Assembly (NCBI RefSeq): GCF_000787575.1
Contig: NW_012236524.1
Span: forward strand, 434,001-498,000
Source of the DNA: Acytostelium subglobosum LB1
Lineage: Eukaryota; Evosea; Eumycetozoa; Acytosteliales; Acytosteliaceae
Reading direction: 5' to 3'
Length of the DNA stretch: 64,000 nucleotides
Shown here in pieces: positions 11,576 through 23,991 of this stretch. Below the pieces are notes generated by a model. It saw only the letters and a list, made by a program, of their open reading frames with translations. It searched no databases and was not told the DNA's origin. The stretch's first letter is position 1, and each line of letters opens with the position of its first letter. Made by a program: the position numbers and the translations under genes.

Positions 11576-12150
11576 ATCAACAACATGTCTGTGTGTCAAT
11601 CGTGAATCCTTGAGGATGACCACAGGGTCATATTTGTGTGACCTTGAAGACCAGTTCCAAGCCAAGTATCTATCAAGCTCGAGAAAGAGTGTTTCCCCAC
11701 AACCAAACAGGCGAATGAAGTGGACTATGATGTGTAAACTGATGAGTATGTTGATGAAGATATCTAATGGATTGATGAACCCATCCTGGATGTAATCGTG
11801 AATGAATGGGTTTTGATGATGGGGGCTCTTCGATACCATCTCTTTGGCCCCAATACCGAACATTCACACAAATAATAGGACCTCAGCCCCGACAGGTCCC
11901 ACACTGATACCACCACTCCTTCCTTTGCTCACAAGTTCAATCAGAGATATTTGATTTGGAAAAGTTAACTCCTTCATTTTAATTTACTTTAATTTAATTG
12001 ATCTTTACTACCTTGATCACTTTTGACTCTTCAACACTGTGCGAGTGGAGGATCACCTTGCACCAATACCATCACTATCAACATTGTTTACCAATCAATC
12101 AATCAATCAATCTATATATATACATCTACTTCCTCAACACATACAATACA
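11576..12150. other. Intergenic region
   Basis: 3' UTR of the Rh gene and promoter of the MRH gene; contains (CAAT)n near 12090-12115 and an AT run. A long minus-strand ORF overlapping 11132-11863 is an antisense shadow of the Rh coding sequence. Confidence 0.5.
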
Positions 12151-13151
12151 ATGAAGCTCCTTTACTTCACATCACTGATCACATTGATCTACTTGGCATC
12201 ATTGACCAATGGTCAAGCAACTACAAGTTGTAAATACACTAATTCAAAGGGAGTCCAATATGATTTCTCAACAATGTCAAAGTATGTCACTCACACACTG
12301 GGACTATTCCAGCCCTCTTGAGGACTAAAGGTGTGTGATGATCATTCGCTAACCCATACCACATCCATCATAAAGTTCTACCTCATATACATTCACTGAC
12401 GGCTCGAGAAACACTGTAAGTCAGACTTATTCAATCACTCTCACACTCAATCACTCACTCACTCACTCACTCAAATCAATCAATCGATCAATATTAGTAT
12501 GTCTGGAATATATGCGCACCATCAGGAACATGTTTCAACAACAACCTTAACAAGAACACAACTGTCTGCATGAGGACGTTCAGCAACAGATGGAACATAC
12601 TTGGACTGCTAGACTCACAGAAGTTTATTGAAAATTCCAATGATGCCAATGGAGCAGTGTTGGTCTACTCCTACCCAACCAGCATCAAGTGCCCCAACAA
12701 CACAGTCACCGTTCCAACCACCAATATCATGTTGGTCTGTGCTGAGGAGGCCACTTCAGTGATCAGTGTTGCCGTCGACCCCGCCCAGCCATGTGTCTAC
12801 GACATTATAATGGTTGGAATAGGTGCCTGTCCAAACGACGACGATGACAAACCACATGGACTTGGTGGAGGATGGATATTGGTCATTGTGTAAGTGTTAA
12901 TTAGCATGATTGATTGATTGATTGAGATGGAGGTACTAACACCTAATTTTATAATATGTAGCTTGGCATGTTTGTTAGCCACTTATGTGTTGGGAGGTAT
13001 CTTTATCAATCTTGGAAGAGGCCGCCGTGGAGTAGAGGTGATTCCAAACCACCAGTTCTGGATTGATCTCCCATCTTTGATTAAGGATGGTGCACACTAC
13101 TTGTTCACATGTGGAGGAAGCACATCAAGATCAGGTTACGAGCAAGTCTAA
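12151..13151 (+). CDS. Mannose-6-phosphate-receptor-like (MRH-domain) type I membrane protein
   Basis: Four exons: 12151-12281, 12376-12415, 12498-12889, 12962-13151, about 250 aa. A signal peptide (residues 1-22) is followed by a Cys-containing lumenal domain with the layout of an MRH fold (CKYTNSKGVQYDFS near the start, then VWNICAPSGTC, VCMR, and paired cysteines up to DIIMVGIGACP). One transmembrane helix lies near residues 175-200 (GGGWILVIVLACLLATYVLGG). The tail has NHQFWIDLPSLIKDG, very like the tail of cation-dependent mannose-6-phosphate receptors. Members sort lysosomal hydrolases or act as Atg27-like cargo. Ligand binding by this protein is inferred only. Confidence 0.8.
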
Positions 13152-13271
13152 ATACCTTGCCCCAACCACCCCCTTTAGGAATCATTCCAATCAATCAATC
13201 AAGCCAGGCACTAAGCCTACTGCCCCCACAAATTGTTATAATAATAAATAGATACAGATAATTGATTTTAA

Positions 13272-16118
13272 TTACTTCTTTGGTGATTGTAGACTGAATA
13301 GAGACTTCTTCCTCTCCAACTTCAATCCAGAGTTCACCGTGATCGTCCTGGTGGTCTCCTCCCTCATGGCGCTAGCCTTGTACAGTTGCTTGTCGTCCAG
13401 CACCAGACCACTGGTCAACATGGCTTGGATAGAGTCCACCTTTAGGAAATGATAGGGCGCCAGCTGGTATCGATAGATCTCCTTCAGCACCTTGGAGATC
13501 ATCTTCATCTTGGTGAAATTGATGAAGCCATTCTCCAGATAGTCACTGTTGCCATCCTCGATAAAGGTGAGATCGCGCAGGTACACTGCCAGACAGGGCA
13601 TGCAGGGGTAGTTTGAGTGAGTGGCCAGTGAGCGTCGATAGTTTGAATAGTTCTGTGTGGCGGTGGTCTCCTTCAACAGCTGCTCGTACAGCTCCATGAT
13701 GTTCTTTGGAAGACTCTCCCATGTCTTTTTCAATCTCTGAACACTTCCGAGATTAAGTCCCAACATCACATTCATCAGTGTATTCCAACTGTTCATCTTG
13801 TGTAGTATCTGTAGGGGATGTTGTTAGTCCAAAGTCCTTCGCACATCCATGCCGCAACTCTACTCTACTTACTCCTGCAATGGTAATGAATCGCTTCAAT
13901 GCCGTTGTTCTCTGCTTTATGTTTGGTGATAGTATGATTTCCTAAAGTGTCACGTGATCAGATAAATGTTAGTGTCATGTGATCAGTCAGGTGATCAGCA
14001 TATTTCCAGTAGGTATACATACAGTCGCAACCCAGTAGCTTAGAGTATTGGATCGCTTGATGAATGCCATTAGACGGGGGGCCTTCTCCTCGGCATCCTT
14101 CTTGCCCCACACTTGATGATAGAGATCCTTTGGCGCGATCTTTCTGAAGAGGTTGAATTCGATCAGTACCATCTGTCTGGCAACCTCCAGTGGATGTACA
14201 TCTAGGAAGGATGGAGCAGTTTGCTTGGGAAGTATTGGCTCGGGGTACTCCACCAGATCACTGGGCTCAACAGACCATTTTGGGAAGTAGTAGATGGTGT
14301 CCTTGTCCTTGAACTTGAGGTTCTTGGGCTTGGGTGTTGCGGAGGATACTGAAAGACTGGAGCCTGCACGGGAGAGTGTGGGTGATGGCATGAGTGTTGG
14401 AGATGAAAGTGGTGATGGTGGAAGTGAAAGGGATGATGGTGATGGAGAGAGTGATGGCGAGGATGGTGCCAGAAGGTTGAGGTTTGAGCTGCTGCCGTTG
14501 GGACTCCTGCTCTTGCTCTTCTCTGAGTGATGCTTGAAGAAGTCCTGGTTCAGCAGCTTAGTGAGCAGGTCAACGCACTCCTGTCGCGAGTCCAGCTCGA
14601 ATCTATGTTTGATCCAGTCGACTGCGTCCTTGCCCAGGAAGGAGTTCTTGATCGTCCTCAGTGTCTTCTTCCTGTCGCGTAGGATCAGGCCCTTGGCCAT
14701 GAGTGTGGCAATTGTCTCTACATCGTTGAGTGACACCAACTCTTTCATACTAGATGATGACTTGTCGTTATTGAAGAATCTGATCACGTGACTAGAGAAT
14801 GACTTCTTGATATGAGCGCCCCACTTTGGATTAAAGTCCGTCAGTTGATCAATAAACAGATGGAATGCCCTGCAAAACTGTGCGTCTCTAAAGTCGCTTC
14901 CATGGAAGTCTACCCATTTCTTTGCAATGTTGATCACTCTAGAGTAGTGTAAAGTACATGGTAAAGTTAGTATGTTGTCACAGGGTGCCAGTCACGTGAT
15001 CGTGATCGTGCAACTTACCTCATCTTCTTGAGTGATGATATGTTTAGTTGTTCCTTGGGACTGTAGCGAGCAATGTCTTCGGCAGACAGAGGGTTGTTGA
15101 AGCTTTGCGTCAGCAATTTGAGTAGTTCGTTGTCCTCCATGAAGTAGTGGAATGAGAAGAGGAAGTCCTCAACATATTGTGTGCCAGTGAATGTTGATAC
15201 ATCGGACAGTAGGCCTACAAGACGCTCGCGCGTTCCAGAGCTGACGAGGTTCTCCTCATCCAGATGGAGATCGGGTGAGGCGGATGGCTGTGATGTGGTG
15301 GGTATCGAGAAGATGACAGAGCCAGAGGCTGTGGTGGCAGTGCCTGGGTGGCTAAGATTAAAGTCTTCGTCGTCCTCTAGTCCGCGTGGACTGATCTGTA
15401 CTGTGGGGCTAGATGTCGTCTTCCAAAGCATCTCATTGATGTCCTTGCTAAAGTCTGCATCGTAGCTGATGGTATCCCAGGTGGGTAACAACACCTCACT
15501 CTGACTTCTCGCGCGTCTGGTTAGGACGGGCGACGAGTCTGACGAACCAGATGACTGGCTGGTCTCGTCAAGTCGGGCCAGACCACCAATGACGCTGGGT
15601 CCGCGTGGGCTGGATGGTATAAAGTTCAAGTCGTTGGTGCTTGCGCTAGTGATGTTGTTCTTGAAGTTGGCCAGCGAGAATGACTTGCCAGACAGACGGC
15701 GTGGCGATGGCGAGCGAGCCATCGAGTTGGAGTGTGATGTCGAGCTGGTCGAAGTGGTCTTTAGCGACCTGCTATTGATGATTGGTGAGCTGGACGTTGA
15801 GGTGGACACCACGCCACTGCCAAAGCTCTCGGTGGAGTTGAGCGACGAGCTGCTCAGCGAAGGGGATATGCGATGAAGGTCCTCTGTGTCCAAGCTGTTG
15901 GAGCCCAGTTTGTTGTTGTTGTTCTCCTTTGGTTCGGTGACCTTGAAGACTATTGGCAATGAGTTGTGTTGGTCCCTTGCGAGGCCACCACCATTACTGA
16001 CGCTACTATTCCTATTTAACATGCCACGTAGTTTTGACATTGTCGATGCATTCAATGGTTTACTATTGGCAAACACATTGTTTAAATCATTGACCTGTTG
16101 TTGTTGATGGTCTCCCAT
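13272..16118 (-). CDS. Ras guanine-nucleotide exchange factor with DEP domain
   Basis: Four exons on the minus strand: 16118-15019, 14938-14023, 13941-13873, 13808-13272, about 873 aa. The first 300 residues are Ser/Thr-rich and disordered. A RasGEF-N (REM) domain starts near RERLVGLLSDVSTFTG. A DEP domain follows (DRKKTLRTIKNSFLGKDAVDWI). The C-terminal CDC25 catalytic domain starts at VHPLEVARQMVLIEF and includes NSWNTLMNVMLGLN, PCMPCLAVYLRDLTFIEDG and FINFTKMKMI. RasGEFs load GTP onto Ras or Rap; DEP domains usually target membranes. Dictyostelids have many such genes controlling chemotaxis and aggregation, and I do not assign the paralogue. All introns are in phase. Confidence 0.92.
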
Positions 16119-18386
16119 TTTATATAATGTGTGATTGTGTGTGTGTGTGTTTGCAAGTTGTTGAGTTTGCTAATGATAGGCCTAATCTAATCTTAGTTGT
16201 CTTTCCTAGGAGGAAGACCAAGTCAAAGTTATAATATATAATAATTATTAATGATTGTTGGATTGATTGATCTTGTTTGATATCGATATGTGTAAAGGGT
16301 TATATGTCCTGCCTGAATATTACAATAATGCTAAGTTAGTTTGTGTAAAGTGTTGGGGTTGGATGTGGAAGTGTGATGATTAAGTTAAGTGATTATGAGG
16401 TGTGAATGATGAAAACGGGTAATGTTATAATCTTTCTCTCTCTCTTTGTGTGTGTATGTATGTGAGTTGAAGTAATGTGATGGTTTGTTTGTCTCTAGTG
16501 ACATCACGACAAACATAAGTGTTTAGTCTTGCACTCCAACAACAACACACACAAACACACAATCACAAGGATTGATCGTTCCAAAGGCCCATCACACATT
16601 CCTACTTTAGTCTCTCATCCAGGAAGTGAGTGATGGGCCTGATAAATCTGAATTTTTCAACATATTTTGCACTCAGGTATTCTCAAATCACTTGGTTTGC
16701 TACTGTTGATCTACACACGATATCTATTTTGAGGTACATAAGTGGAACACTAGCCTTCACAAGTTTTATGAATCGGTGATCCATCCCCAACGGACAGCAC
16801 ACCACTTTTTAAGGGGGGCCAGAGCAAGTTGACAACATTCTGAGATCGCCCCACCATCACTCCGACAATAGAAATTATTATTACATGTACGACCTTTGTT
16901 GAAATGAAGAGACACATAATTAAGAGAGAAATTCTTATATCATAACAATTTATATTATTATGATAAATAGATATTATTAAAATTTTCATGATGTTGTTAA
17001 CTAAACTCAATCACTTAGTGTTATTAGAGTTATAAGTCCAACTATTAGTGAATAATGAATGGATGACAAACTACACACACTAACACACACACCTTGAGTC
17101 CTTTCTTTCATTGATTTAATTAATCAATCAATCAAACAAACTGACCACTCACTAACACAATTCAAACTGACGACCACAACCAACCAAGCAACACGGGGTT
17201 GCAGTAATGGCACCACGGGCATCGGATTGAGAGAGCAACTCAACTTGTTGTTTCAATTTCATTTCAGTCAATCTATTCATTCATTTCATTCATTTCATTC
17301 ATTTCATTCAATCAATCAATCAATCAAACTACCAATAGTATATTATAACAACTTTGTACATATATATTATAATACAGATAAACAGACAAACAGACAAACA
17401 GAAGACGTCTGTGTATACCAATCTTAACAGGTCATTTCAAATTCAAAGGTAGGTCTATATGTATATGAATATGTAATAGGTATTCAGTCAATCAATCAAA
17501 CAAATCTATCTACACTCAATCTACAATGATCTTAACCTTTTTTAATTGACAGTCTTTGTTTGTTTGGCGATACGTTCGAGTGTGAGAGTGTCTTGTCGTA
17601 GTCGCAACGTCCTCATTGAATATATAAACACTCATGTTCAATTAAACCAATCTACTCATACTCCTTCCCCAATCATATAATCACACAATCACACCAATAA
17701 CCTACCAATCAAATACACATGATCACACATACACACACACACACACAATCAATCAATCAACCCACCTGGACAAGACGTCATCTGGGGGTGATCAATGATG
17801 TAAATGCTAGAGCAAGCAGTAGCAACAATTGTATCGACCACCAATTGCAGCGACCTTTTGGATCATGTAGAACGAATTAATGAGTGGAGGAGGAAGTGGA
17901 AAGGAGGTGAGGAGGAAGGAAGGAAGTTGTTGACACAAGTACTGGACATACATTGCAATTAGTACACATATACATAATATATATATTTATCTTTCGGCAT
18001 TATCTATATACCTTCACTTCAACTTCATTTCACCTATCAATACCCATCATCCAATACCAACAACAACAGGCAATATTTGTTATAATAATAACAACTAGTA
18101 TTAACTTTTTATCCATTGTTAGCCACTTCGGTATAACAACCATCTAATTAGATTTAGGTAGTTCAACATCCAATCAGTCAATCAATCAAACCGACAAATC
18201 AATCCATATCCACGACATTGCATTGAGCTCTCATTCATTCATTTCATTCATTCTTGCATTCTCTGAACCATTCATTCAAGTATCCATTTTCCAGTATCCA
18301 GTATCCATTATCCATTATCCATTATCCAATAGCCACTTCCCCCTCCCCACGCAAAACACACTCGACAACAAAGAAAAGAAACAAAC
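16119..18386. other. Long intergenic region (shared upstream sequence)
   Basis: 2.3 kb between the divergent RasGEF and the orphan gene. It holds GT/CA microsatellites, CAAT repeats near 17300-17330 and 17470-17500, and an inverted repeat at 16585-16640 described separately. A weak minus ORF (16750-17010) is not convincing. No gene seen. Confidence 0.5.
16585..16640. repeat. Imperfect inverted repeat (hairpin)
   Basis: AGGCCCATCAC (16585-16595) is matched by its exact complement at 16630-16640. Inside, TTCCT (16599-16603) pairs with AGGAA (16621-16625). The whole arm pairs over about 19-20 nt around a 17-nt loop. It lies about 470 nt upstream of the RasGEF start. It could be a small-RNA hairpin, a terminator-like structure or the remnant of a mobile element. 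Confidence 0.55.
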
Positions 18387-18689
18387 ATGGATATTGTTCA
18401 ATCTTCAATACCTTCCGAGATCAGCCCTTCCTATGCAATGAAGATAAACAACACATCGATCAATGATCAGTGGGCAGACAATATCGCAGACTTTGACAAT
18501 GATGATAGTATCCATGGCTCACCGGTCACCTGCTCCATCGGGCGTCCTCAGATCCTGAAGCAAAACACAAACTGTGGCGAGATACCCAGTCCAAAGACCG
18601 AGTACTACAACTTCAACTTCCGCATGGGCACACCTATCGCTGGTAAGGATATCGTCGGCGAGGCGACTCCAACCTTTAGCCACGGCTAA
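18387..18689 (+). CDS. Orphan small protein (100 aa)
   Basis: Single-exon ORF starting at the ATG at 18387 and preceded by a CAAT-rich leader in the sense orientation. The protein is acidic in its first half (DQWADNIADFDNDDSIHGS) and has three cysteines and a non-repetitive second half (GEIPSPKTEYYNFNFRMGTP). It has no signal peptide or transmembrane segment. Composition and codon use (C/G-ending codons in the second half) look coding. I recognise no family. The gene converges with the WD40 gene, whose stop lies 167 nt downstream. It has over 2 kb of upstream noncoding DNA, which in dictyostelids often goes with developmental regulation (inference). Confidence 0.6.
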   Translation: MDIVQSSIPSEISPSYAMKINNTSINDQWADNIADFDNDDSIHGSPVTCSIGRPQILKQNTNCGEIPSPKTEYYNFNFRMGTPIAGKDIVGEATPTFSHG

Positions 18690-18855
18690 TGCCAAGTGGC
18701 GGAAGTTAGTTTTGTTCGTTTTGGTGTGATGGCGCGCGATCATCCATCCACCTTTGCCACAGGCCATCATGCCTGGTTGGTAGTGTATACCAACATTAAA
18801 CCTTCCTTCTATTTATATCGACATCATCATGTTGAGTAAAGACTTCTTCCACTTT

Positions 18856-21800
18856 TTATTTCTCAGAGATTGTAGACAGTGCTGTTGACTTGGTAGCACA
18901 GCTGGCTGGACATGGTGACGACATTGCCCTGTCAACACAATCGATATGGTAGTTAGACAGACAGTTCTTGCAATGGAACACCTGTTTCTTCATTAATGTA
19001 CTCTGTATCTTTCTGTTGGATGATGAGCAAATGAATAAATGAGTGAGTGAGGGTTGCCAGAGAGCGATAGAGAGAGGACTGTCCAATACTTACAGCTGAC
19101 ATATTGAGCATGTTACAGAGTTATGATGTATCTTGACTAGGTCGTGAACTATTGTTTGTTGGTTGTTGTGTGGCGTGCCAGTGAGGTTGATGCTGCTCAT
19201 GCTACTCATGCTACCACTGCTGCCAATGCTATCAAAGTCGATTGATGAACTTGTTCGTCGTGGAGGTGATGTGGCCGCCATTAACAATGATGATGCGTTG
19301 TATGCCGATGGAGACAGACCATTTAACAAGCTAACCGATGATTGTGATCTTGGAGAAAGCAATCCACCTCCGCCAACACTGCGCGGCGATACAACCTGTT
19401 GCTGTTGCTGTTGCTGTTGTTGTAGCTGCTGCTGTTGCTGTTGATGATGCTGCTGTTGTAGTTGAAGGTATGATGGCTGAGTTGTCAACTGACCTCCAAG
19501 ATGTAGTGTCTGTTGTGATTGGGCTTGTGGCATGGGTGGCGCGACGTCAGTGATTGGGGTGCCGCCAGGCTTGGTCTCGTGGAAAAGGTTTGGCGAGGAC
19601 GCCGAGCTGATCAGCTGATCGGATCGTGAGCCAAAGAATAGTGAGAGACGAACTGATCCACGCTTGGCCTTGGTCTCAAGTTTGCTTGTAGTGTTCTTCC
19701 TGGACATTCCTTGGGAGAGCGAGCTTGTGCCGCTCGCCGACAATGATGCCTCGTGATTGACCACGATCGATGGTGGCGCCACGACTGGATCTGATGACTT
19801 CCAAATGATGATGGTGTGATCCCATGATCCGGACCAGATCTGTGGCGTCAGTATACCAGCGCGACTCACCAACGCCATGCAACTGATGGCATCCCTGTGC
19901 ACGGGCTCAATCTCTTTGATCAGGGCATGTGTCTCCACGCTGTGTATCTTGATCGTGCGATCCCAGGCGCACGACCAAACATGGTTGTTAACGCGAAGCA
20001 GGTAAAAGACACGCGACTTGTGGTCGGTCAGACGGCGCACCAACTTGCCGGTGTGGGGGTCCCAAACAATGATGAGGTTGTCGCTCGAGCACGACCAGAC
20101 ATTGTTGTCCACGGGTATCATACAGTGCACCATCTTCTTGTGACCCACGAGGTTGTCGATTGGCTCGTAGGTGGTGGCGTCCCATCGCAGGATGGTGCTC
20201 TCAGTGCCGATCCATATCTGGTTGCCAAACTTGGCCATGCTGACCAGGTAGCTCTTGGTCTCGATCTTCTTGATGCACCTGAATGATGTGGTCGACCACA
20301 CGCGAATGGCCATGTCTGCAGAGATACTCCACATGTTCTGGCCGACGAGCAACAATGAGGTGACGTGGCTCGAATGGCCCTCGAGCTCCTTGAGCAGCTT
20401 GCCACTCTTGATGCTCCATACCTTGATCTTGGAGTCGCGACTCGAACTCCACACGGTCTTTCCCACGACCACCAATGTGTAGATACCATGCGGGTTGTGC
20501 GCCTGGCGTGTTACCACTGTGTTTTGGGTCTCGCGATCAATCACTCTGATAGATCCATCGCTGCAGCCCACCCACACATGCTTGCCCACCTCTGCCATGC
20601 ATTGGATGGGTGCGGGGGCAGGGTCGATGCTGAGCCATGTGACCATGTTCTCGTTTGAACCCAGGATCGACGCCACCTTGGCCATCCTACGTGTGGACGC
20701 GTTCAAGTCGAGTGAGGCGGCACTTCTCTTGAGCAGTCTAGACTCGGACTTGGCATCAAACAATGAGTCATCCTCGGCGCCAGCATATGTGGGCGTGGTC
20801 GGAGGTGATTGTTTGAGTGACTTTAGCATTGGCACACTTGGTGATGAGGACTGACCTGGTCCAATCTTATCAGCGCCATCTGGTGATGGTGGCGGATTCA
20901 GATGTCCCAAGTGTTTGGCATGTATCAGATTCGCTGCAGCACTTGGTGAAGATGATGATGCCGATGGAGTCAATGGGGACAATGGCAACAGTTCAATATT
21001 ATGTTTTGGACTGTCCCCACCATCCTTATTATTCAACAAAGGACTCAAGCTCTGAGTGCTTGTCCTCTTAAGTGTTGTAAAGTTGGAATGAGTCCTCTGT
21101 AGTCTTGGGGCAGTAGTTTGCTAAACATGATTGATTGGGTGATTGGGAGATTGAGTGAGTGATTGAGTGATTGGGATAGCTACAGACGAGTGATCAATCA
21201 AAGTTCCACGACTGTGAACATACCCTAGATATATGTAGACGTAGCTCTGTGATCTGATCAGCACGCTGCTGACTGACATGTCGCTCCTCTTCCAAGTCCT
21301 TCAATGTGTTGGAGTGTAGCTTGATCAATTCCTTCACCCTGTGATAATTATTTAGTTAGTCATCACCATCACCATAACTCATCAATCAAACTTACTTCTT
21401 GACCAACTCATCAGCTGATGACTTGTTTGATTCAGCCCTGAGCTTCTCCTCTCGGAGTGATGTTAATGTCTTGCCATGGTTCTCCTTCTCGGACAACAAC
21501 TTCTTGAGTAGTTCGGTTCTCTCGTCCTCCAACTCAACTATTGATGGTTGGATATAGTTGTTTGAGGCGCCAGAGTATGAGGGATCGTTTGGCTGTGCAT
21601 TCATAAGTTTGACCTTTGAAACAACACCATCATGTACAACCAATTCCAATGTCATCTGTGATAATAGTTGACAGGCTGACTTGGAGTTGCCTGAGTTGGA
21701 TGGTTGAGACTTGCGCTTGGCCAATTCATCCTTTAGTTGATCAATTGTTTCCAGTGCACCAGCATACTTCTGAGTCTCAGCTTCCAACGATTCCCTCAGA

Positions 21801-22526
21801 TTAGTATTCGTCTCCTCAATCAAATCCATCTCGTGCATCAAAGTCTCCAAGTTCTTAACATTCGATTGAGCCATTGAGTTCTTCTCCTTCTTCAATGCAT
21901 CCAACTCTTCGGCCATCTAGTGATCATGTGATTTGAGTGTGAGTGATTGAGTGGGGGTGGAACCATTCCAAGTGGAACAAACTTACTTCTTCAATGTGTA
22001 AGAGGAATTGCTCTTTCTCTCTTTCTTTCTCCTCTTCGACCATGGTCTGGTAGTCGGAGATCTGCTCGATTAGTGATGCAATGGTGGACTTTGCTTGTTG
22101 TAGTGATTGTTTGGCACGATCGAGTTCCTCCTCTGTTGTCATGCTAGGTTGTTGACTATTGGATACATCGTCGTCGACATCATTATATACATCAAAACTA
22201 CTATCATGATTGGAGCTCAAGTCTGACGTCGAGTCGTCACCTGCTCCACCTCCACTTGTACTCCTCTGTATTGGATTATTATTATCCTGTTGTTGTTGAT
22301 GTTGTTGTTGGATTTGAGGTTGTTGAGGTTGATGTTGTTGAGGTTGAGGTTGATTTGATATTGATTGAATGGAAGGTGGTGGAGTAATATTGGCTGAGGC
22401 AATGGTCGCTGGTGACTTTGCCGGTGGTGTTTGGACATTGATTCTTGGTAGTGGTTTGCATGACCTTGATGAGTCTGTCCTGGGTAGTATCTTTGGTGGT
22501 GGCATTGGTGCCTTTCCAACTTCCAT
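18856..22526 (-). CDS. Coiled-coil/WD40-repeat protein with C-terminal C1-like zinc finger
   Basis: Six exons on the minus strand: 22526-21987, 21916-21396, 21338-21224, 21120-19094, 19012-18856, giving about 1119 aa (five coding exons in my model). The N-terminal 110 residues are Pro/Gln/Asn-rich. Residues about 115-390 form coiled coils (for example LDALKKEKNSMAQSNVKNLE). Residues about 550-830 hold at least six WD-like blades with the variant ending VW(S/V) (HVWVGCSDGSIRVID, TVWSSSRDSKIKVWS, NVWSCSSDNLIIVWD). A poly-Q stretch lies near residue 950. The last exons create a Cys/His finger (CSICQL ... FHCKNC ... YHIDCVD ... PCPASC) like a C1 domain. The role is probably scaffolding or signalling; no pathway is assigned. 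The start at 22526 is the first true ATG. Confidence 0.85.
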
Positions 22527-23214
22527 CTTCAATGTTACCTATCTATCCAACTATCTGTCTTTATCCAATCCAAAATAATTGATTGATTGATTGATTGATT
22601 GATGGAATGATTGTATGACTGAATGGATATGAGTGATGTTGTTGTGATGGTGATTGATGAGATGATTGGTAAGCAATCATGATAAGTGAATGAAATGAAG
22701 CAGGTGCTCATTCTCTCTTTTAAGTTAGTAGCCACTGTGTAATCTCTTAAGGACAACATCAACAACAACTACATGGCATTCATGACAACAACAACAACAA
22801 CATCAATCGATCAACAACAGCCACAGCCACAGCCACTGCCTGCCACAGCCACTGTTGCAACAACAGCTATTGTTATTGTTAATGTTGTTTCATCAACCAA
22901 ACACAACAACAACAACGATATGAGATATGAGACAACCACTCCACTAGTTCTACCTCTTCCATCCAATATCAGTCACATGATCTTGAGTTAGTGTTATTGT
23001 TGTGTGTGTGAGTGTGAATGATCAGAGTGTGAGCGATTGTGTTTGAATGTTTGTGTGTTGGCGATTCTCAACACTCACTTCACTTCACTTTAATACATAG
23101 TCATACATGAATATCTCAATATATTATCATGTACATATATATATTTGAAGTTATTAATAGACGTCACCTACCATCCATAATGTGATGGATGGGTGTGTCG
23201 TCTCAATCTCCTCC

Positions 23215-23248
<34 letters not shown>

Positions 23249-23991
23249 CAAACAATCAATCAATCACGTGCTTTCTTACTTACGAATCACTTATGTCTGC
23301 TCCTGTGTTGTTGTGATAACTCAAGTCTCACACAAAGTATCGATGTGGACAGACTACAACATGTTACTCACTCACTCACTCACACCTACATTGATCCACT
23401 ACCCAGTACTGGTAATGATTGATTGATGGGTACTAGTATGTTGGACAGGACATCAAGTTCAAGACAACACCCTAAGCCTACAACAATCCATCATTCATTC
23501 AATCATTCAATCAATCAACTATTATAGTCTGACCTGACCTGACCTGTCTATCCGCCGGCTGGCTAGCTGGCTGCCTGTCAGACAACAATGTGTTGATCTT
23601 CCCTTCCCCACTCACACACTCAACAACACTACCATCCACATAATGATCTCGACAACATCTTGTTGTCATATCATATGTTCATGTCATGTCGTGTCGCGTC
23701 GTGTCGTGTTTGTATCTTCATTATGTGTGTGGTATCATCATGGAATATGCATGCATGCGACATGACATGACATGACATTGAATGATAGAATAATAACACT
23801 GTCGTTGATTGATTGGGATCTGGAAACAACAACAACAACAACATACACACACATAAACAATCACAACAAAGTCAATATTAGTTTCAAGAACGATTGTTCA
23901 ATCAATCAATTAGTCAGTCAGTCAGTCTATCAATCCAACTCAATCAAATAACCTATTAAGCTCGTCTTTTGAGGAAATATAGATAGATAAC
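22527..23991. other. Intergenic region between divergent genes
   Basis: 1.46 kb shared upstream DNA of the WD40 gene (-) and ABCG gene (+). CAAT repeats are oriented away from the centre: TTGA-type on the plus strand near 22580-22600, CAAT-type near 23215-23260 and 23900. A Thr/Gln-rich ORF at 22773-22991 is low complexity and not supported. Confidence 0.5.

Noticed and set aside
11132-11863. 243-aa minus-strand ORF
   Set aside because: Antisense shadow of the Rh transporter; no family features.
13987-16118. Two independent genes for RasGEF-N and DEP/CDC25
   Set aside because: Phase-consistent introns and domain order unite them into one RasGEF.
16750-17010. 86-aa minus ORF in intergenic DNA
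   Set aside because: Mostly AT-driven hydrophobic sequence with no homology seen; not supported as a gene.
22773-22991. Thr/Gln-rich 72-aa ORF
   Set aside because: Low-complexity repeats in the shared upstream region; no coding evidence.
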